Below, piece by piece: positions 16,673-25,092 of a stretch of 64,000 bases of DNA. Below the pieces are notes generated by a model. The model ran no database searches, was not told the origin of the DNA, and saw only the letters and a list, made by a program, of their open reading frames with translations. The position numbers and the translations under genes were made by a program. The first letter of the stretch is position 1, and each line of letters opens with the position of its first letter. Origin of the DNA: Vallitaleaceae bacterium 9-2 (GTDB lineage Bacteria; Bacillota; Clostridia; Lachnospirales; Vallitaleaceae); the NCBI GenBank assembly GCA_038396585.1, contig CP121691.1:1922001-1986000 (forward strand), given 5' to 3'.

Positions 16673-17096
16673 TAACTATACCAAGTACCATTCCAACAAA
16701 GACTTCCAGGTATGTATGCCCAAGCAGCTCCTTAAGTTCTTCATCAAAATGAAAGCGATGTTCCCCAATCTCTTTAATAATCACCTTTATTACACTGGCT
16801 TGCTTGCCTGCAGCCATCCGAACGCCGGCAGCATCATACATGATGATTAGTGAAACGACTAATCCCATTCCAAATATCGGGGAATCATATCCATAATTTT
16901 GTCCCACTGCAAAGGTTGCTGCCATAACCGATGCTGTATGAGCACTAGGCATTCCGCCTGATCCCATAACACGTTCTAGGTCAAATTTTTTATGTTTAAT
17001 AATTGAAGTCAAGACTTTAACGCCTTGAGAAACGATCCATCCAATTAATGCTGCAGCAAAAATCTTGTTTGTAAAAATACTCATTACAATTTGCAT
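16656..17096 (-). CDS. divergent PAP2 family membrane protein (DUF212/YuiD type)
   Basis: The 146-residue protein has three to four membrane segments and the divergent-PAP2 motif GSGGMPSAHTASVMA (near residue 45), which corresponds to the PSGH-type phosphatase motif. A later conserved region holds EIGEHRFHFDEELKELLGH. Members are presumed acid phosphatases of lipid or polyprenyl phosphates but lack firm biochemical assignment. AAGGA precedes the ATG by about 11 bases. It follows ispA by 15 bp and precedes OLE, so a role on polyprenyl diphosphates made with IspA is a reasonable inference. The 3' end carries the OLE promoter. Confidence 0.88.
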   Translation of the reverse strand: MQIVMSIFTNKIFAAALIGWIVSQGVKVLTSIIKHKKFDLERVMGSGGMPSAHTASVMAATFAVGQNYGYDSPIFGMGLVVSLIIMYDAAGVRMAAGKQASVIKVIIKEIGEHRFHFDEELKELLGHTYLEVFVGMVLGIVIGIVI

Positions 17097-17111
17097 GTTT
17101 ATTCACGTCCT

Positions 17112-18026
17112 TTAGTGATTTCGATTCTGAATATATTCAACAACCTCAGCTAGCATTGATTCATGATGGGGATCATATTCTTCAATCGTTTGATTAATTT
17201 GCTCAAAGAGCTTTTCTACTTGCTTTGTCGCTTCATCCATACCATAGAATGAAACATACGTCATCTTACCATTTTTTTCATCACTACCAATCGGCTTGCC
17301 CAATACCTCTTGGGTACTATTACAATCTAAGATATCATCTTGAATTTGAAAAGCTAATCCTAAAGCATTCCCAATTTGCGAGAATTTTTCTTGATCATCT
17401 TTTGTTCCACCTGCAAGAATACACCCGGCTTCAAAACATGCTTTTATAAGCGCTGACGTCTTATGTTCATGAATATAGCGCATCGTCTCTATCGAAACTT
17501 TAGGGTCTTTTTCATGGGCAATATCTGCAATTTGTCCCCCGATCATTCCGTGAATTCCCGCATATTCTCCAAGGATGGAAGCCGCATAGACTAAACGTCT
17601 GCTTTTTTCATTCGATACATCGGCATGCATCTGGCGTGTTAATGTCTTAAATAGTGTTTCATAAGCATAATTTAGTAAAATGTCTCCCGCCAAAATACCA
17701 TTTGCTTCTCCATAAACAATATGGCATGTTGGTTTGCCACGACGAAGAGCATCATTGTCCATTGCCGGCAGGTCATCATGAATTAATGAATAGTTATGAA
17801 TCATTTCAATAGAGGCCATATAAGGAAAGATAATATCTTCTTCAACCTCTTTAGCAATCAATTGATACGCCGCATACATTAAAATTGGACGCAAACGTTT
17901 CCCACCATTTAAAAAACTGTATCGTGCAGCCTCAATGCCAATAGCATTTTCATGATGTTCTTCTTTTGGAAGATAACTACTTAATATTGCCTCAATATTT
18001 TTTTGCATTTCATCTAACTTTTTCAT
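17112..18026 (-). CDS. ispA: polyprenyl (geranyl/farnesyl) diphosphate synthase IspA
   Basis: This 304-residue trans-prenyltransferase condenses isopentenyl diphosphate with allylic diphosphates to make farnesyl diphosphate, a precursor of undecaprenyl and quinone side chains. The first aspartate-rich motif DDLPAMDND is near residue 85 and the second, FQIQDDILD, near residue 230; a GGKRLRP motif is near residue 47. Its ATG overlaps the xseB stop (ATGA), so translation is coupled. The xseA-xseB-ispA order is classic. Chain length (C10, C15 or C20) cannot be settled by eye, though the length favours FPP synthase. Confidence 0.95.
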   Translation of the reverse strand: MKKLDEMQKNIEAILSSYLPKEEHHENAIGIEAARYSFLNGGKRLRPILMYAAYQLIAKEVEEDIIFPYMASIEMIHNYSLIHDDLPAMDNDALRRGKPTCHIVYGEANGILAGDILLNYAYETLFKTLTRQMHADVSNEKSRRLVYAASILGEYAGIHGMIGGQIADIAHEKDPKVSIETMRYIHEHKTSALIKACFEAGCILAGGTKDDQEKFSQIGNALGLAFQIQDDILDCNSTQEVLGKPIGSDEKNGKMTYVSFYGMDEATKQVEKLFEQINQTIEEYDPHHESMLAEVVEYIQNRNH

Positions 18027-18202
18027 TCAATTACTCTCAATTCTTTTTCAATCGTTTCTAATTTTTGGGTACATGATTCAATAAGTTCCATTCCCTTTTT
18101 ATATTTTGTAACAGCTTCATCCAGAGGAATATCTTTATGTTCTAATTCACCTAATACTTGCTCTATAGATTTAATCATTTCTTCATATGTTTGTTCAGCC
18201 AT
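18023..18202 (-). CDS. xseB: exodeoxyribonuclease VII small subunit
   Basis: A short gene of 59 residues begins MAEQTYEEMIKSIEQVLGEL and ends KLETIEKELRVIE. The content is helical and heptad-like, with LDEAVTKYKKGMELIE in the middle, typical of the XseB small subunit that assembles in several copies on XseA. Its ATG shares one base with the xseA stop (TAATG), and its own stop overlaps the ispA start (ATGA). The GAGG ribosome site lies inside the xseA 3' end. Small size makes it easy to miss, but position and sequence are unambiguous. Confidence 0.95.
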   Translation of the reverse strand: MAEQTYEEMIKSIEQVLGELEHKDIPLDEAVTKYKKGMELIESCTQKLETIEKELRVIE

Positions 18203-19401
18203 TAAAACACCTCTTTTCTAAGAACTTTTGTCACTGTTTTTCCATCCTGCATATAAAGCTCGATTTCATCACCTATGGAAAGTTCATTGATCGAACGTAT
18301 GCGTTGCCCATTCACTTCCACATATGCAGCCCCGTCTTCAAGGGAACGTAAAGGAGATTGACCTTTTAAACGCTCACGAAGTAACGCAAGCTCTTGTTTT
18401 TTTCTTTCAAATAAAAACCGCATGTTTTTTTGCATATATTCTCTTAATTGCTCAACATGATTTAATCGGTCTTCAAGGCGCTTCCTTGGATGCAAAGCAT
18501 CCAAACGTTTTTGTAGATGCTCAAGGGTTTGCTTATTTGCTAGGATGGAATGATTGAGTCGTTGACTTAGCCAAAGTTGATATTGAGTCAGTTGCTGTTT
18601 TGCCACATAGTAATCAAATACGGCTAATTCAGCTGCAGCAGAAGGCGTTGGCGCCCTCATATCAGATACAAAGTCTGCAATGGTATAATCTGTTTCATGT
18701 CCGACTGCAGAGATAATTGGAATATCAGAAGCATAGATAGCCCTTGCAACCACTTCTTCATTAAAAGGCCACAAGTCTTCTATGGACCCTCCACCGCGTC
18801 CCACAATGAGGACATCCACAGTTTCATTGGCATTAAAATACTCAATTCCATTGACAATCGACTCCTTAGCCATATTGCCTTGGACTAAACTTGGGTACAA
18901 AATCAGTTCCACAAAAGGATACCGTCGTTTCGCCACTTGAACGATGTCGCGAATAGCTGCCCCAGTTTCACTTGTGACGATACCAATACGTTTTGCATAT
19001 GTTGGAATAGGCTTTTTATATGTGGTATCAAAAAGCCCTTCCTCTTCTAATTTTTTCTTTAACGCTTCAAATTGGATATAAAGATTGCCCAGACCAGCTT
19101 TTTGTATAGATGTCACGTAGATTTGATACTGCCCGGTTTTTTCATAAACCGATACACGACCTTTTACAATAACCTTTGTCCCATCGCTTAAGTCGCGTTC
19201 TTCACCTGTAACGTAACTACGAAATAATACACATGAAACCTGAGCTTTATTATCTTTTAATGTAAAATAATAATGCCCTGATCCATGTGCTTTAAAATTT
19301 GACAATTCGCCTTCAACAGACAATGCCTTTAAAATAAAGTCTTGCTCAAATGTACGTTTAATATATGTATTTAATTGGAAAACAGATAACACATTATCCA
19401 T
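18202..19401 (-). CDS. xseA: exodeoxyribonuclease VII large subunit
   Basis: XseA is the catalytic subunit of the exonuclease that degrades single-stranded DNA in both directions. The 399 residues contain an N-terminal OB-fold (about 1-100, with GHYYFTLKD), the nuclease domain with IGIVTSETGAAIRDI near residue 130 and GRGGGSIEDLWPFNEE near residue 200, and a coiled-coil C-terminal region that recruits XseB. The protein is slightly shorter than the E. coli form but usual for Firmicutes. The gene follows nusB by nine bases and is coupled to xseB. Confidence 0.96.
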   Translation of the reverse strand: MDNVLSVFQLNTYIKRTFEQDFILKALSVEGELSNFKAHGSGHYYFTLKDNKAQVSCVLFRSYVTGEERDLSDGTKVIVKGRVSVYEKTGQYQIYVTSIQKAGLGNLYIQFEALKKKLEEEGLFDTTYKKPIPTYAKRIGIVTSETGAAIRDIVQVAKRRYPFVELILYPSLVQGNMAKESIVNGIEYFNANETVDVLIVGRGGGSIEDLWPFNEEVVARAIYASDIPIISAVGHETDYTIADFVSDMRAPTPSAAAELAVFDYYVAKQQLTQYQLWLSQRLNHSILANKQTLEHLQKRLDALHPRKRLEDRLNHVEQLREYMQKNMRFLFERKKQELALLRERLKGQSPLRSLEDGAAYVEVNGQRIRSINELSIGDEIELYMQDGKTVTKVLRKEVF

Positions 19402-19410
19402 AATACCCTC

Positions 19411-19815
19411 TTATACTATTTTTTTTGCTATTTGCCCTAAGACACCATTGACAAAACGTGAAGATTGACTTTGACCATATATTTTTGACAATTCAACGGC
19501 TTCATTTATGGCAACAGATACAGGAACATCATCATATTGCATATCAAAGACAGCAACCCGCAATATAGCCAGTTCTATCTTTGCAATACGATCAATGGCC
19601 CATTTGTCTGAACATGCTTCAATTAATTGATCAATAGGTTGTACATATTCAACTAATTTTAATACACGTGTTTTAATTAATTGCTGATCTTCTTCATCCT
19701 TTAATTCGAGACTTTGAAGCGACACATCTATATCTTCTACATTGCAATGCGTTCCATCAACATCTAATGAAAAAAGTAATTTAAACGTTAATTCTCTTTG
19801 TTTATGACGGTTCAT
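19411..19815 (-). CDS. nusB: transcription antitermination factor NusB
   Basis: This 134-residue all-helical protein binds boxA RNA together with S10 (NusE) during rRNA antitermination. It begins MNRHKQRELTFKLLFSLD and ends with the conserved segment AVELSKIYGQSQSSRFVNGVLGQI (described in part here). GGAGG stands before the ATG. It sits 12 bp after the Asp23-family gene as in Bacillus yqhY-nusB. The folD gene that usually follows nusB in Bacillus is absent here. Confidence 0.95.
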   Translation of the reverse strand: MNRHKQRELTFKLLFSLDVDGTHCNVEDIDVSLQSLELKDEEDQQLIKTRVLKLVEYVQPIDQLIEACSDKWAIDRIAKIELAILRVAVFDMQYDDVPVSVAINEAVELSKIYGQSQSSRFVNGVLGQIAKKIV

Positions 19816-19827
19816 ATTTTCCTCCGA

Positions 19828-20205
19828 TTAAGCGTTACTTTTATCAACATTCACGCCTGCTACTTTTATATTCACTTCTTTAACGTCTAAACCTGTCATC
19901 GTCTCGACAGCGACTTTCACTTTTTCTTGAACCGACTTTGTGACATCCACAAGCGCACAGCCAAATTCTACAATCACAGCTAATTCAAGCGTAACGTCAC
20001 CTTCACCAACTGTAACTGCAACACCTTTAGATAGATTCTTTTTGCCAAGAAGCTCTACTAGGTCTCCTGTAAAGTTCCCCACCATACCGGCAACACCATC
20101 AACTTCTGAAGCAGCCATGCCTGCAATGATTGCAATCACTTCATCTGCAATGTGTACAGAACCTACATCTTTTGATTCATGTATCTTAAATAATTGTCTA
20201 TCCAT
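19828..20205 (-). CDS. yqhY: Asp23/Gls24 family protein (YqhY)
   Basis: The 125-residue protein shows the Asp23 fold: GSVHIADEVIAIIAGMAA near residues 15-32, then SEVDGVAGMVG, and later VEFGCALVDVTKSVQEKVK. In Bacillus, YqhY lies between the acetyl-CoA carboxylase genes and nusB and affects lipid metabolism by an unclear mechanism. Here accBC are not upstream; instead this is the first gene of the operon, with its own consensus promoter and a TAGGAGG ribosome site. No membrane segment is present. Confidence 0.92.
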   Translation of the reverse strand: MDRQLFKIHESKDVGSVHIADEVIAIIAGMAASEVDGVAGMVGNFTGDLVELLGKKNLSKGVAVTVGEGDVTLELAVIVEFGCALVDVTKSVQEKVKVAVETMTGLDVKEVNIKVAGVNVDKSNA

Positions 20206-20244
20206 AATAGCCTCCTACTCAATATTGTGATTTGTATACTTACT

Positions 20245-20273
20245 ATTATATACAAAGTATTTCTAATATGCAA
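20245..20273 (-). promoter_or_regulatory. promoter of the yqhY-nusB-xseAB-ispA operon
   Basis: TTGCAT (20268-20273), a 17-bp spacer and consensus TATAAT (20245-20250) lie on the minus strand upstream of yqhY. The efp terminator lies just before it, so this operon is probably independent of efp. Confidence 0.75.
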
Positions 20274-20290
20274 TTAACTATGCTTATTTC

Positions 20291-20336
20291 GAAAAAAAAA
20301 GCATCTTACGATGCTTTTAACGGTCTAGCCCGTTAG
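20291..20336 (-). terminator. rho-independent terminator after efp
   Basis: Downstream of efp the minus strand has a small hairpin (TAACGG/CCGTTA, 20319-20336) and then AAAAGCATC/GATGCTTTT followed by a run of nine T (20292-20300). This is a canonical terminator closing the aroE-efp group. Confidence 0.88.
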
Positions 20337-20338
20337 TT

Positions 20339-20896
20339 TTACGCTCTTGACAGGTATTCTCCTGTACGCGTATCAATTTTAACCATATCGCCCATGTTTA
20401 CAAATAAAGGCACTAAAATATTTGCTCCAGTTTCAACTGTTGCAGGTTTTGTTGCACCTGTAGATGTATCCCCTTTAATTCCAGGTTCCGTATGTGTAAT
20501 TTCAAGTTCTACAGTAATTGGTGGTTCCACACCAAAGACACGACCTTCATGAGATAGCATCTTTACAACTTCGTTTTCTTTAACAAATTTTAATGCATCA
20601 CCAAGATCATCCGCATTCAATGCAATTTGTTCATAATTTTCTTGATTCATAAAATGGAATAATTCACCATCTGAATACAAATACTGCATGTCATAACGTT
20701 CGATATGAGCTCTTTTCAATTTTTCACTCGGTCTAAAGGTATTCTCATATACAGCACCGCTTTTTAAGTTTTTTAATTTTGTTCTTACGAAGGCTGCACC
20801 TTTACCTGGTTTTACATGTTGAAACTCAATAACGGAATAAATATTACCGTCATATTCAACCGTAACACCATTTCTTAAATCTCCAGCTTGAATCAT
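20339..20896 (-). CDS. efp: translation elongation factor P
   Basis: EF-P relieves ribosomes stalled at consecutive prolines. The 185 residues cover a KOW-like N-terminal domain with the tip loop [12 protein letters not shown] (Lys near residue 32, the position modified in some bacteria), an OB domain, and a C-terminal OB domain ending [26 protein letters not shown] lies upstream. The pepQ-efp order matches Bacillus yqhT-efp. A gap of about 90 bp separates it from pepQ and a terminator follows. Confidence 0.96.
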   Translation of the reverse strand: MIQAGDLRNGVTVEYDGNIYSVIEFQHVKPGKGAAFVRTKLKNLKSGAVYENTFRPSEKLKRAHIERYDMQYLYSDGELFHFMNQENYEQIALNADDLGDALKFVKENEVVKMLSHEGRVFGVEPPITVELEITHTEPGIKGDTSTGATKPATVETGANILVPLFVNMGDMVKIDTRTGEYLSRA

Positions 20897-20986
20897 ATTA
20901 ATCCTCCTAATATGTGTCGTATTTCACACACAATTTCATAATATAGTTTATAGCATGTCTGCTAATTTATCAAGTAAAAAATTGTT

Positions 20987-22054
20987 TTACAGTTCAATTA
21001 ATTCCTTGCTTGACGAAACAAAATTATCAATTCCATCTTGAGTGATAAGAACTAAGTCTTCAATTCTTACACCACCAAAATCCGGAATATATACACCTGG
21101 TTCAACACTCATGACCATTCCCGATAAAATCACTTCCTCAGATAATAAGGAAAACCTCGGTTGCTCATGAACTTCAAGACCTAAACTATGTCCTAATCCA
21201 TGTCCGAAATTTGCGCGATAGCCTGCATCATCAATGATTTGACGTGCTAAGGCATCTGCATCTTTTCCGATAATTCCCGACTTAATATGTTCTAATGCAT
21301 TTAACTGTGCTTTTAAAACAAGATTATATATCTCACGTTGACGTTCACTTGCTTGACCAACAACAATCGTACGTGTCATATCTGAACAATAGCCTTCATA
21401 GATACATCCAAAATCCATGGTGACAAAATCACCTTTTTCAATCGTTTTTTCTGTTGGAGTCGCATGCGGTAAGCTAGAACGTTTTCCTGAAGCGACAATG
21501 GTATCAAATGACAGCTTGCTAGCCCCTTGTTTTTTCATGAAATATTCTAATTCAAGGGCAACGTCTATCTCTCGCATTCCCGGCTTAATCACGTCCAGAA
21601 TATGAGAAAACGCTGCATCTCCTATTGATGATGCATGTCGTATTTTTTTAATTTCATCTGTATCTTTTATCATACGAATTTGTTCTACCATGTTGCCGAT
21701 TCCAGACCAATTGCACTGATCTATCGCACTTGATAAATGGTTAAATTCTTTGACGGTTAATGTCGTGTCCTCATAGCCTAAATTATTGATACGTGCTTCG
21801 CTGATAAGATCTGAAATCGTCTCAACTAGACCTTTTTCAAAGTAATTAATAATTTGAAATTCAGGACTCTGAGCTGTCGCCTGTTCAATATAACGAAAAT
21901 CCGTCAATAGATAGCGCCCTTGATCCGTAATCAGTAAATATCCTGATGACCCTGTAAAACCTGACAAATATCGGCGATTATATTTGCTTGATATCAAAAC
22001 ACCGTCCATTGACAGTGTGTACATTCTTTTTGTAAGTTCTTGAACACGATTCAT
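20987..22054 (-). CDS. Xaa-Pro peptidase, M24 family (YqhT type)
   Basis: This 355-residue peptidase belongs to the M24B family (aminopeptidase P or prolidase). A creatinase-type N-domain spans about residues 1-125. The dinuclear metal ligands are readable: Asp in MDFGCIYEGYCSD, His in GHGLGHSLGLEVHE, Glu in SVEPGVYIP and Glu in GGVRIEDL. It should cleave X-Pro bonds in the cytoplasm. The gene lies four bases after aroQ and upstream of efp, as in Bacillus (aroQ-yqhT-efp). Whether it acts on dipeptides or longer peptides is not clear. Confidence 0.92.
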   Translation of the reverse strand: MNRVQELTKRMYTLSMDGVLISSKYNRRYLSGFTGSSGYLLITDQGRYLLTDFRYIEQATAQSPEFQIINYFEKGLVETISDLISEARINNLGYEDTTLTVKEFNHLSSAIDQCNWSGIGNMVEQIRMIKDTDEIKKIRHASSIGDAAFSHILDVIKPGMREIDVALELEYFMKKQGASKLSFDTIVASGKRSSLPHATPTEKTIEKGDFVTMDFGCIYEGYCSDMTRTIVVGQASERQREIYNLVLKAQLNALEHIKSGIIGKDADALARQIIDDAGYRANFGHGLGHSLGLEVHEQPRFSLLSEEVILSGMVMSVEPGVYIPDFGGVRIEDLVLITQDGIDNFVSSSKELIEL

Positions 22055-22058
22055 ATCA

Positions 22059-22496
22059 TTACCTCTTTTCTTTAGTACATAAAAAATCTATTGCCTCTAT
22101 ATATCCACGAAAGCCTTTCCCACATATCTGTTTAACACACACATCTTCCACAACTGAAATGCTTCGAAAGCCTTCTCGCTCATGGATGTTTGACAAATGT
22201 ACTTCAACAGTAGGGATACTTAAGGATGCAATGCAATCTCTTATTGCATAGCTATAATGGGTATAAGCCCCAGGATTTATAACAATACCATCAAATTTTT
22301 TATGGTAGCATTGCTGTAAATAATCGATAAGACTACCTTCGCTATTGGATTGATAAAAATCAAGTTGAATCTTTTTTTCCATTGCATAGTCCCTTAACAT
22401 AAAAATTAAATCTTCATATGTCTCATGACCATAGACTTGTGGTTCTCTAATTCCAAGAAAATTCAGATTCGGCCCGTTGACAACTGCAATTCGCAT
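22059..22496 (-). CDS. aroQ: type II 3-dehydroquinate dehydratase
   Basis: AroQ dehydrates 3-dehydroquinate to 3-dehydroshikimate in aromatic amino-acid synthesis. The 145 residues show the type II motifs GPNLNFLG (near residue 8), QSNSEG (near 50), INPGAYTHYS (near 75, with the catalytic His region) and EVHLSNIHERE (near 100). The catalytic tyrosine is in the loop containing EPQVYGHETY. GAGGTGG precedes the ATG. It follows aroK by 17 bp in an aroE-aroK-aroQ cluster. Confidence 0.96.
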   Translation of the reverse strand: MRIAVVNGPNLNFLGIREPQVYGHETYEDLIFMLRDYAMEKKIQLDFYQSNSEGSLIDYLQQCYHKKFDGIVINPGAYTHYSYAIRDCIASLSIPTVEVHLSNIHEREGFRSISVVEDVCVKQICGKGFRGYIEAIDFLCTKEKR

Positions 22497-22513
22497 CTTC
22501 CACCTCTTTTTTA

Positions 22514-23014
22514 CTATAATAAGCTAACAATTTCATCTGCTATTTCTTCAATAGATTTATCTTTTGTTTGTATAATCATATTCGACGCTTCAAAGTAAAT
22601 AGGTTCCCTTAAATTCAATAAATTTTTAATTGTTGTCGCATGATCTTCATCTTTTAATAGGGGTCTTTTTGTATCATCTTGAAGATTATTAAGCAATTGG
22701 TCAAGAGGTGTATGTAAAAAAACCACCGTCCCGATGCGCTTTAATATGCTAACATTCTCTTCTTTTAAAATGACGCCACCACCTGTTGCGATAACTTTAT
22801 TTTTCTTAGTCAACAGTTTTTCTAAATAGGATGTCTCTAGTTCACGAAAGTGCTCTTCACCATATGCCTCAAAGATTTCATTAATTGACTTTTCTTCACC
22901 CACTTCAATCTCATCATCCATATCAATGAAGTTGCGTTCCAACTTATCTGCAAGAACCTTTCCAACAGATGATTTTCCACTTCCCATAAATCCTATTAAC
23001 ACTACATTATTCAT
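22514..23014 (-). CDS. aroK: shikimate kinase
   Basis: The 166-residue nucleoside-monophosphate-kinase-fold enzyme phosphorylates shikimate. The P-loop GFMGSGKSSVG is at residues 8-18, the shikimate-binding DMDDEIE near residue 32, the FRELE motif near 57 and the GGG motif near 79. A lid region with TKRPLL is near residue 115. It is encoded between aroE and aroQ with 15- to 17-bp gaps, so the three shikimate-pathway steps are made together. Confidence 0.96.
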   Translation of the reverse strand: MNNVVLIGFMGSGKSSVGKVLADKLERNFIDMDDEIEVGEEKSINEIFEAYGEEHFRELETSYLEKLLTKKNKVIATGGGVILKEENVSILKRIGTVVFLHTPLDQLLNNLQDDTKRPLLKDEDHATTIKNLLNLREPIYFEASNMIIQTKDKSIEEIADEIVSLL

Positions 23015-23029
23015 CTACGATTCACCTAC

Positions 23030-23920
23030 TCAATTATTTGTATTGTTGTATACCGTAGTCTCCAAACGGTGTAAACACCATTCTATTTGAGACGCCGTTA
23101 AGGTTATATCTGTCCAATACTCAAATGCTTTTAACGCCTGAAAAAACAGCATACTCAGTCCATTTAGCACCGTTGCTTGATGTTTTTTGCCTTTTGTCAT
23201 AAAAACAGTCTCTTTTGGATTGTATATTATATCGACCATAAAGTCAACTTTTTGAAAAAAATCTTCACGTGTTATTGGGCTTAACGCCTCATATGGATGC
23301 ATACCTACAGACGTTGTTTGGATTGCAACAGATGCATCCTTTATCAAATTTATTGCTTCTAAATTCCCAACATAAATGGGAATATTCTTATCCATATCTT
23401 GTAAGCTGTTTTTTATTTGAACTGCATTTTCCACTGTTCGGTTTAAAATGGTAATCGAATGCGCCTCTTCTTTTAGACACATGGCAACCGCACCACGAGC
23501 AGCCCCGCCGGCACCTATTATTACACAATCTCTATTGCGTATTGGAATGTTATAATATGCACATGCCATTTTCAGTCCGATCCAATCCGTATTGTATCCA
23601 ACCAATTGCCCGTTTTTTGGAACAATCGTATTAACAGCGCCAATCGCTGCTGCCACCGGATCAATCGTATCCAAAAACTCCATAACCTCAACTTTATACG
23701 GAATAGTCACATTAAGTCCCGCCAGTGATAAGCCACGCACAGATTCTACCGCCTGTCTTAGACATCCTTTTGGAACAAAAAAAGGATTATAGGTTCCGTT
23801 ATAGCCAGCCGCCTCATAAAAAAGCTCATGTAAAAAAGGCGATAGCGTATGCTCAACCGGATTACCTAACAATCCAAAAACTTTTGTTTTCCCGTCAATG
23901 TTTCTTTGATGATGTGTCAT
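23030..23920 (-). CDS. aroE: shikimate dehydrogenase
   Basis: AroE reduces 3-dehydroshikimate with NADPH. The 296-residue protein has the substrate motif HTLSPFLHE near residue 25, NVTIPYK near 70, a Rossmann motif GAGGAARG near 135 and NRT at the cofactor site. I start at the ATG at 23920 because GGAGG lies eight bases before it; an in-frame GTG at 23935 would place the ribosome site inside the gene. Its start is just past the yqeG stop, so the two are co-transcribed. Confidence 0.94.
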   Translation of the reverse strand: MTHHQRNIDGKTKVFGLLGNPVEHTLSPFLHELFYEAAGYNGTYNPFFVPKGCLRQAVESVRGLSLAGLNVTIPYKVEVMEFLDTIDPVAAAIGAVNTIVPKNGQLVGYNTDWIGLKMACAYYNIPIRNRDCVIIGAGGAARGAVAMCLKEEAHSITILNRTVENAVQIKNSLQDMDKNIPIYVGNLEAINLIKDASVAIQTTSVGMHPYEALSPITREDFFQKVDFMVDIIYNPKETVFMTKGKKHQATVLNGLSMLFFQALKAFEYWTDITLTASQIEWCLHRLETTVYNNTNN

Positions 23921-23934
23921 AAATTCTTCCTCCA

Positions 23935-24444
23935 CTAAGATGACTTTTTTTTACGATGGCGCATATATTGGCGTAAAATTTTTGTTTCTAGGCCACGCTT
24001 AATTCTAGACACCCATTGTTCCTTATCTTGAATTGGTTTTACAAGAATCGTTCGACACTTTAGCCTTTTTCCAACCCATACATCAGTAAACAATTGATCA
24101 CCAATGAACACCGTTTGTTTTGACTCAATATTCAAATTGCGTATAGCGATGCGAAGCTGACGTGTAAGCGGTTTATTCGCCCGTGGAAAGGCATCCACAT
24201 TAAGGCGTGTATTGAACTTATGAACCCGTTGCGCATTATTGTTTGATACAAGGGCAATTTTAAACCCGATTTTTTTTAATGTGTCAAAAAGGCGTATTAG
24301 CTCTTCATCTGGATGTTCACGGTCATAAGGGGCTAAAGTATTATCCAAATCAAACATCAACCCTTTATATCCTTTCTGCCATAATCGTTTGAAGTTAATC
24401 TTATAAATGCTAGAGACATATTCATCTGGATATAATTGTTTCAT
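23935..24444 (-). CDS. yqeG: YqeG family HAD phosphatase
   Basis: The 169-residue protein has the HAD motifs DLDNTLAPYD (near residue 32; nucleophile and acid/base Asp), SNNN (near 67), a conserved Lys in RANKPLTRQL (near 90) and GDQLFTD (near 114). YqeG proteins are HAD subclass IIIA phosphatases; related phosphatidylglycerophosphate phosphatases are known, but the substrate here is not established. It lies between the pilus locus and aroE. Confidence 0.9.
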   Translation of the reverse strand: MKQLYPDEYVSSIYKINFKRLWQKGYKGLMFDLDNTLAPYDREHPDEELIRLFDTLKKIGFKIALVSNNNAQRVHKFNTRLNVDAFPRANKPLTRQLRIAIRNLNIESKQTVFIGDQLFTDVWVGKRLKCRTILVKPIQDKEQWVSRIKRGLETKILRQYMRHRKKKSS

Positions 24445-24477
24445 TTTGACCTACTTTCCGTATAGCTTAGCGCTATC

Positions 24478-25092
24478 CTAGTTCTTGTTTCTGTATTTAT
24501 AGGTATTACTTAGCGAGATTGTGGAATCATTTTTTTTGAAATTAATAAATATATTGATTCCTCCACTTTCTTCAAAAGACTGATTATAACTAGGTTCAAC
24601 AGCCCAGCTATCTACATATTCTGCGAAAACATACCATTCACTATTCAGCATGGATACGTTATAGTCTATTTGATAGGGCATACTCTCTAATGTATCTATT
24701 GTTTTAAATACAATTCGATTATATACAAAATCGTGCAAAAAAACAACCTTGTCCCCATGATTTCCTTCGCTCACATACTCAAACACCAGTGCATAAGGAT
24801 TATCAATTCGTCCTGTAGAGGTTATCGCGTTATGTTCCATGCCCGTTCGATGATCTGATGTTATATAGGATACTCCACCGGATTCCATCGCCACTTTACC
24901 GATACGATTTAGAGCCAGTTGCCCTTCATATTGTATATCGATGGAACTTTTTGCTGTTTCAAATGACTGGATATGAATGACAAGGAATGAACCCATGACA
25001 CCGACAATAATTGATACAATAACAGATGCTACCAATAATTCTACAAGACTAAATCCATCCATTTCTCGAATAAGCTTCTTTTTATAAATCAT
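24478..25092 (-). CDS. minor type IV prepilin (PulG/PilW-like)
   Basis: This protein of about 204 residues has a short basic leader, a GFSLVELL cleavage and methylation motif near residue 15 (after cleavage the Phe is residue 1 and Glu5 is retained), and one hydrophobic helix to about residue 45. The rest is an extracellular beta-rich domain. PilD should process it. An ATG at 25098 and another at 25092 are in frame; the GGGTGA spacing favours 25092. It overlaps the end of the preceding prepilin gene and is the last pilus gene before yqeG. Its role in initiation or the pilus tip is inferred from position. Confidence 0.85.
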   Translation of the reverse strand: MIYKKKLIREMDGFSLVELLVASVIVSIIVGVMGSFLVIHIQSFETAKSSIDIQYEGQLALNRIGKVAMESGGVSYITSDHRTGMEHNAITSTGRIDNPYALVFEYVSEGNHGDKVVFLHDFVYNRIVFKTIDTLESMPYQIDYNVSMLNSEWYVFAEYVDSWAVEPSYNQSFEESGGINIFINFKKNDSTISLSNTYKYRNKN

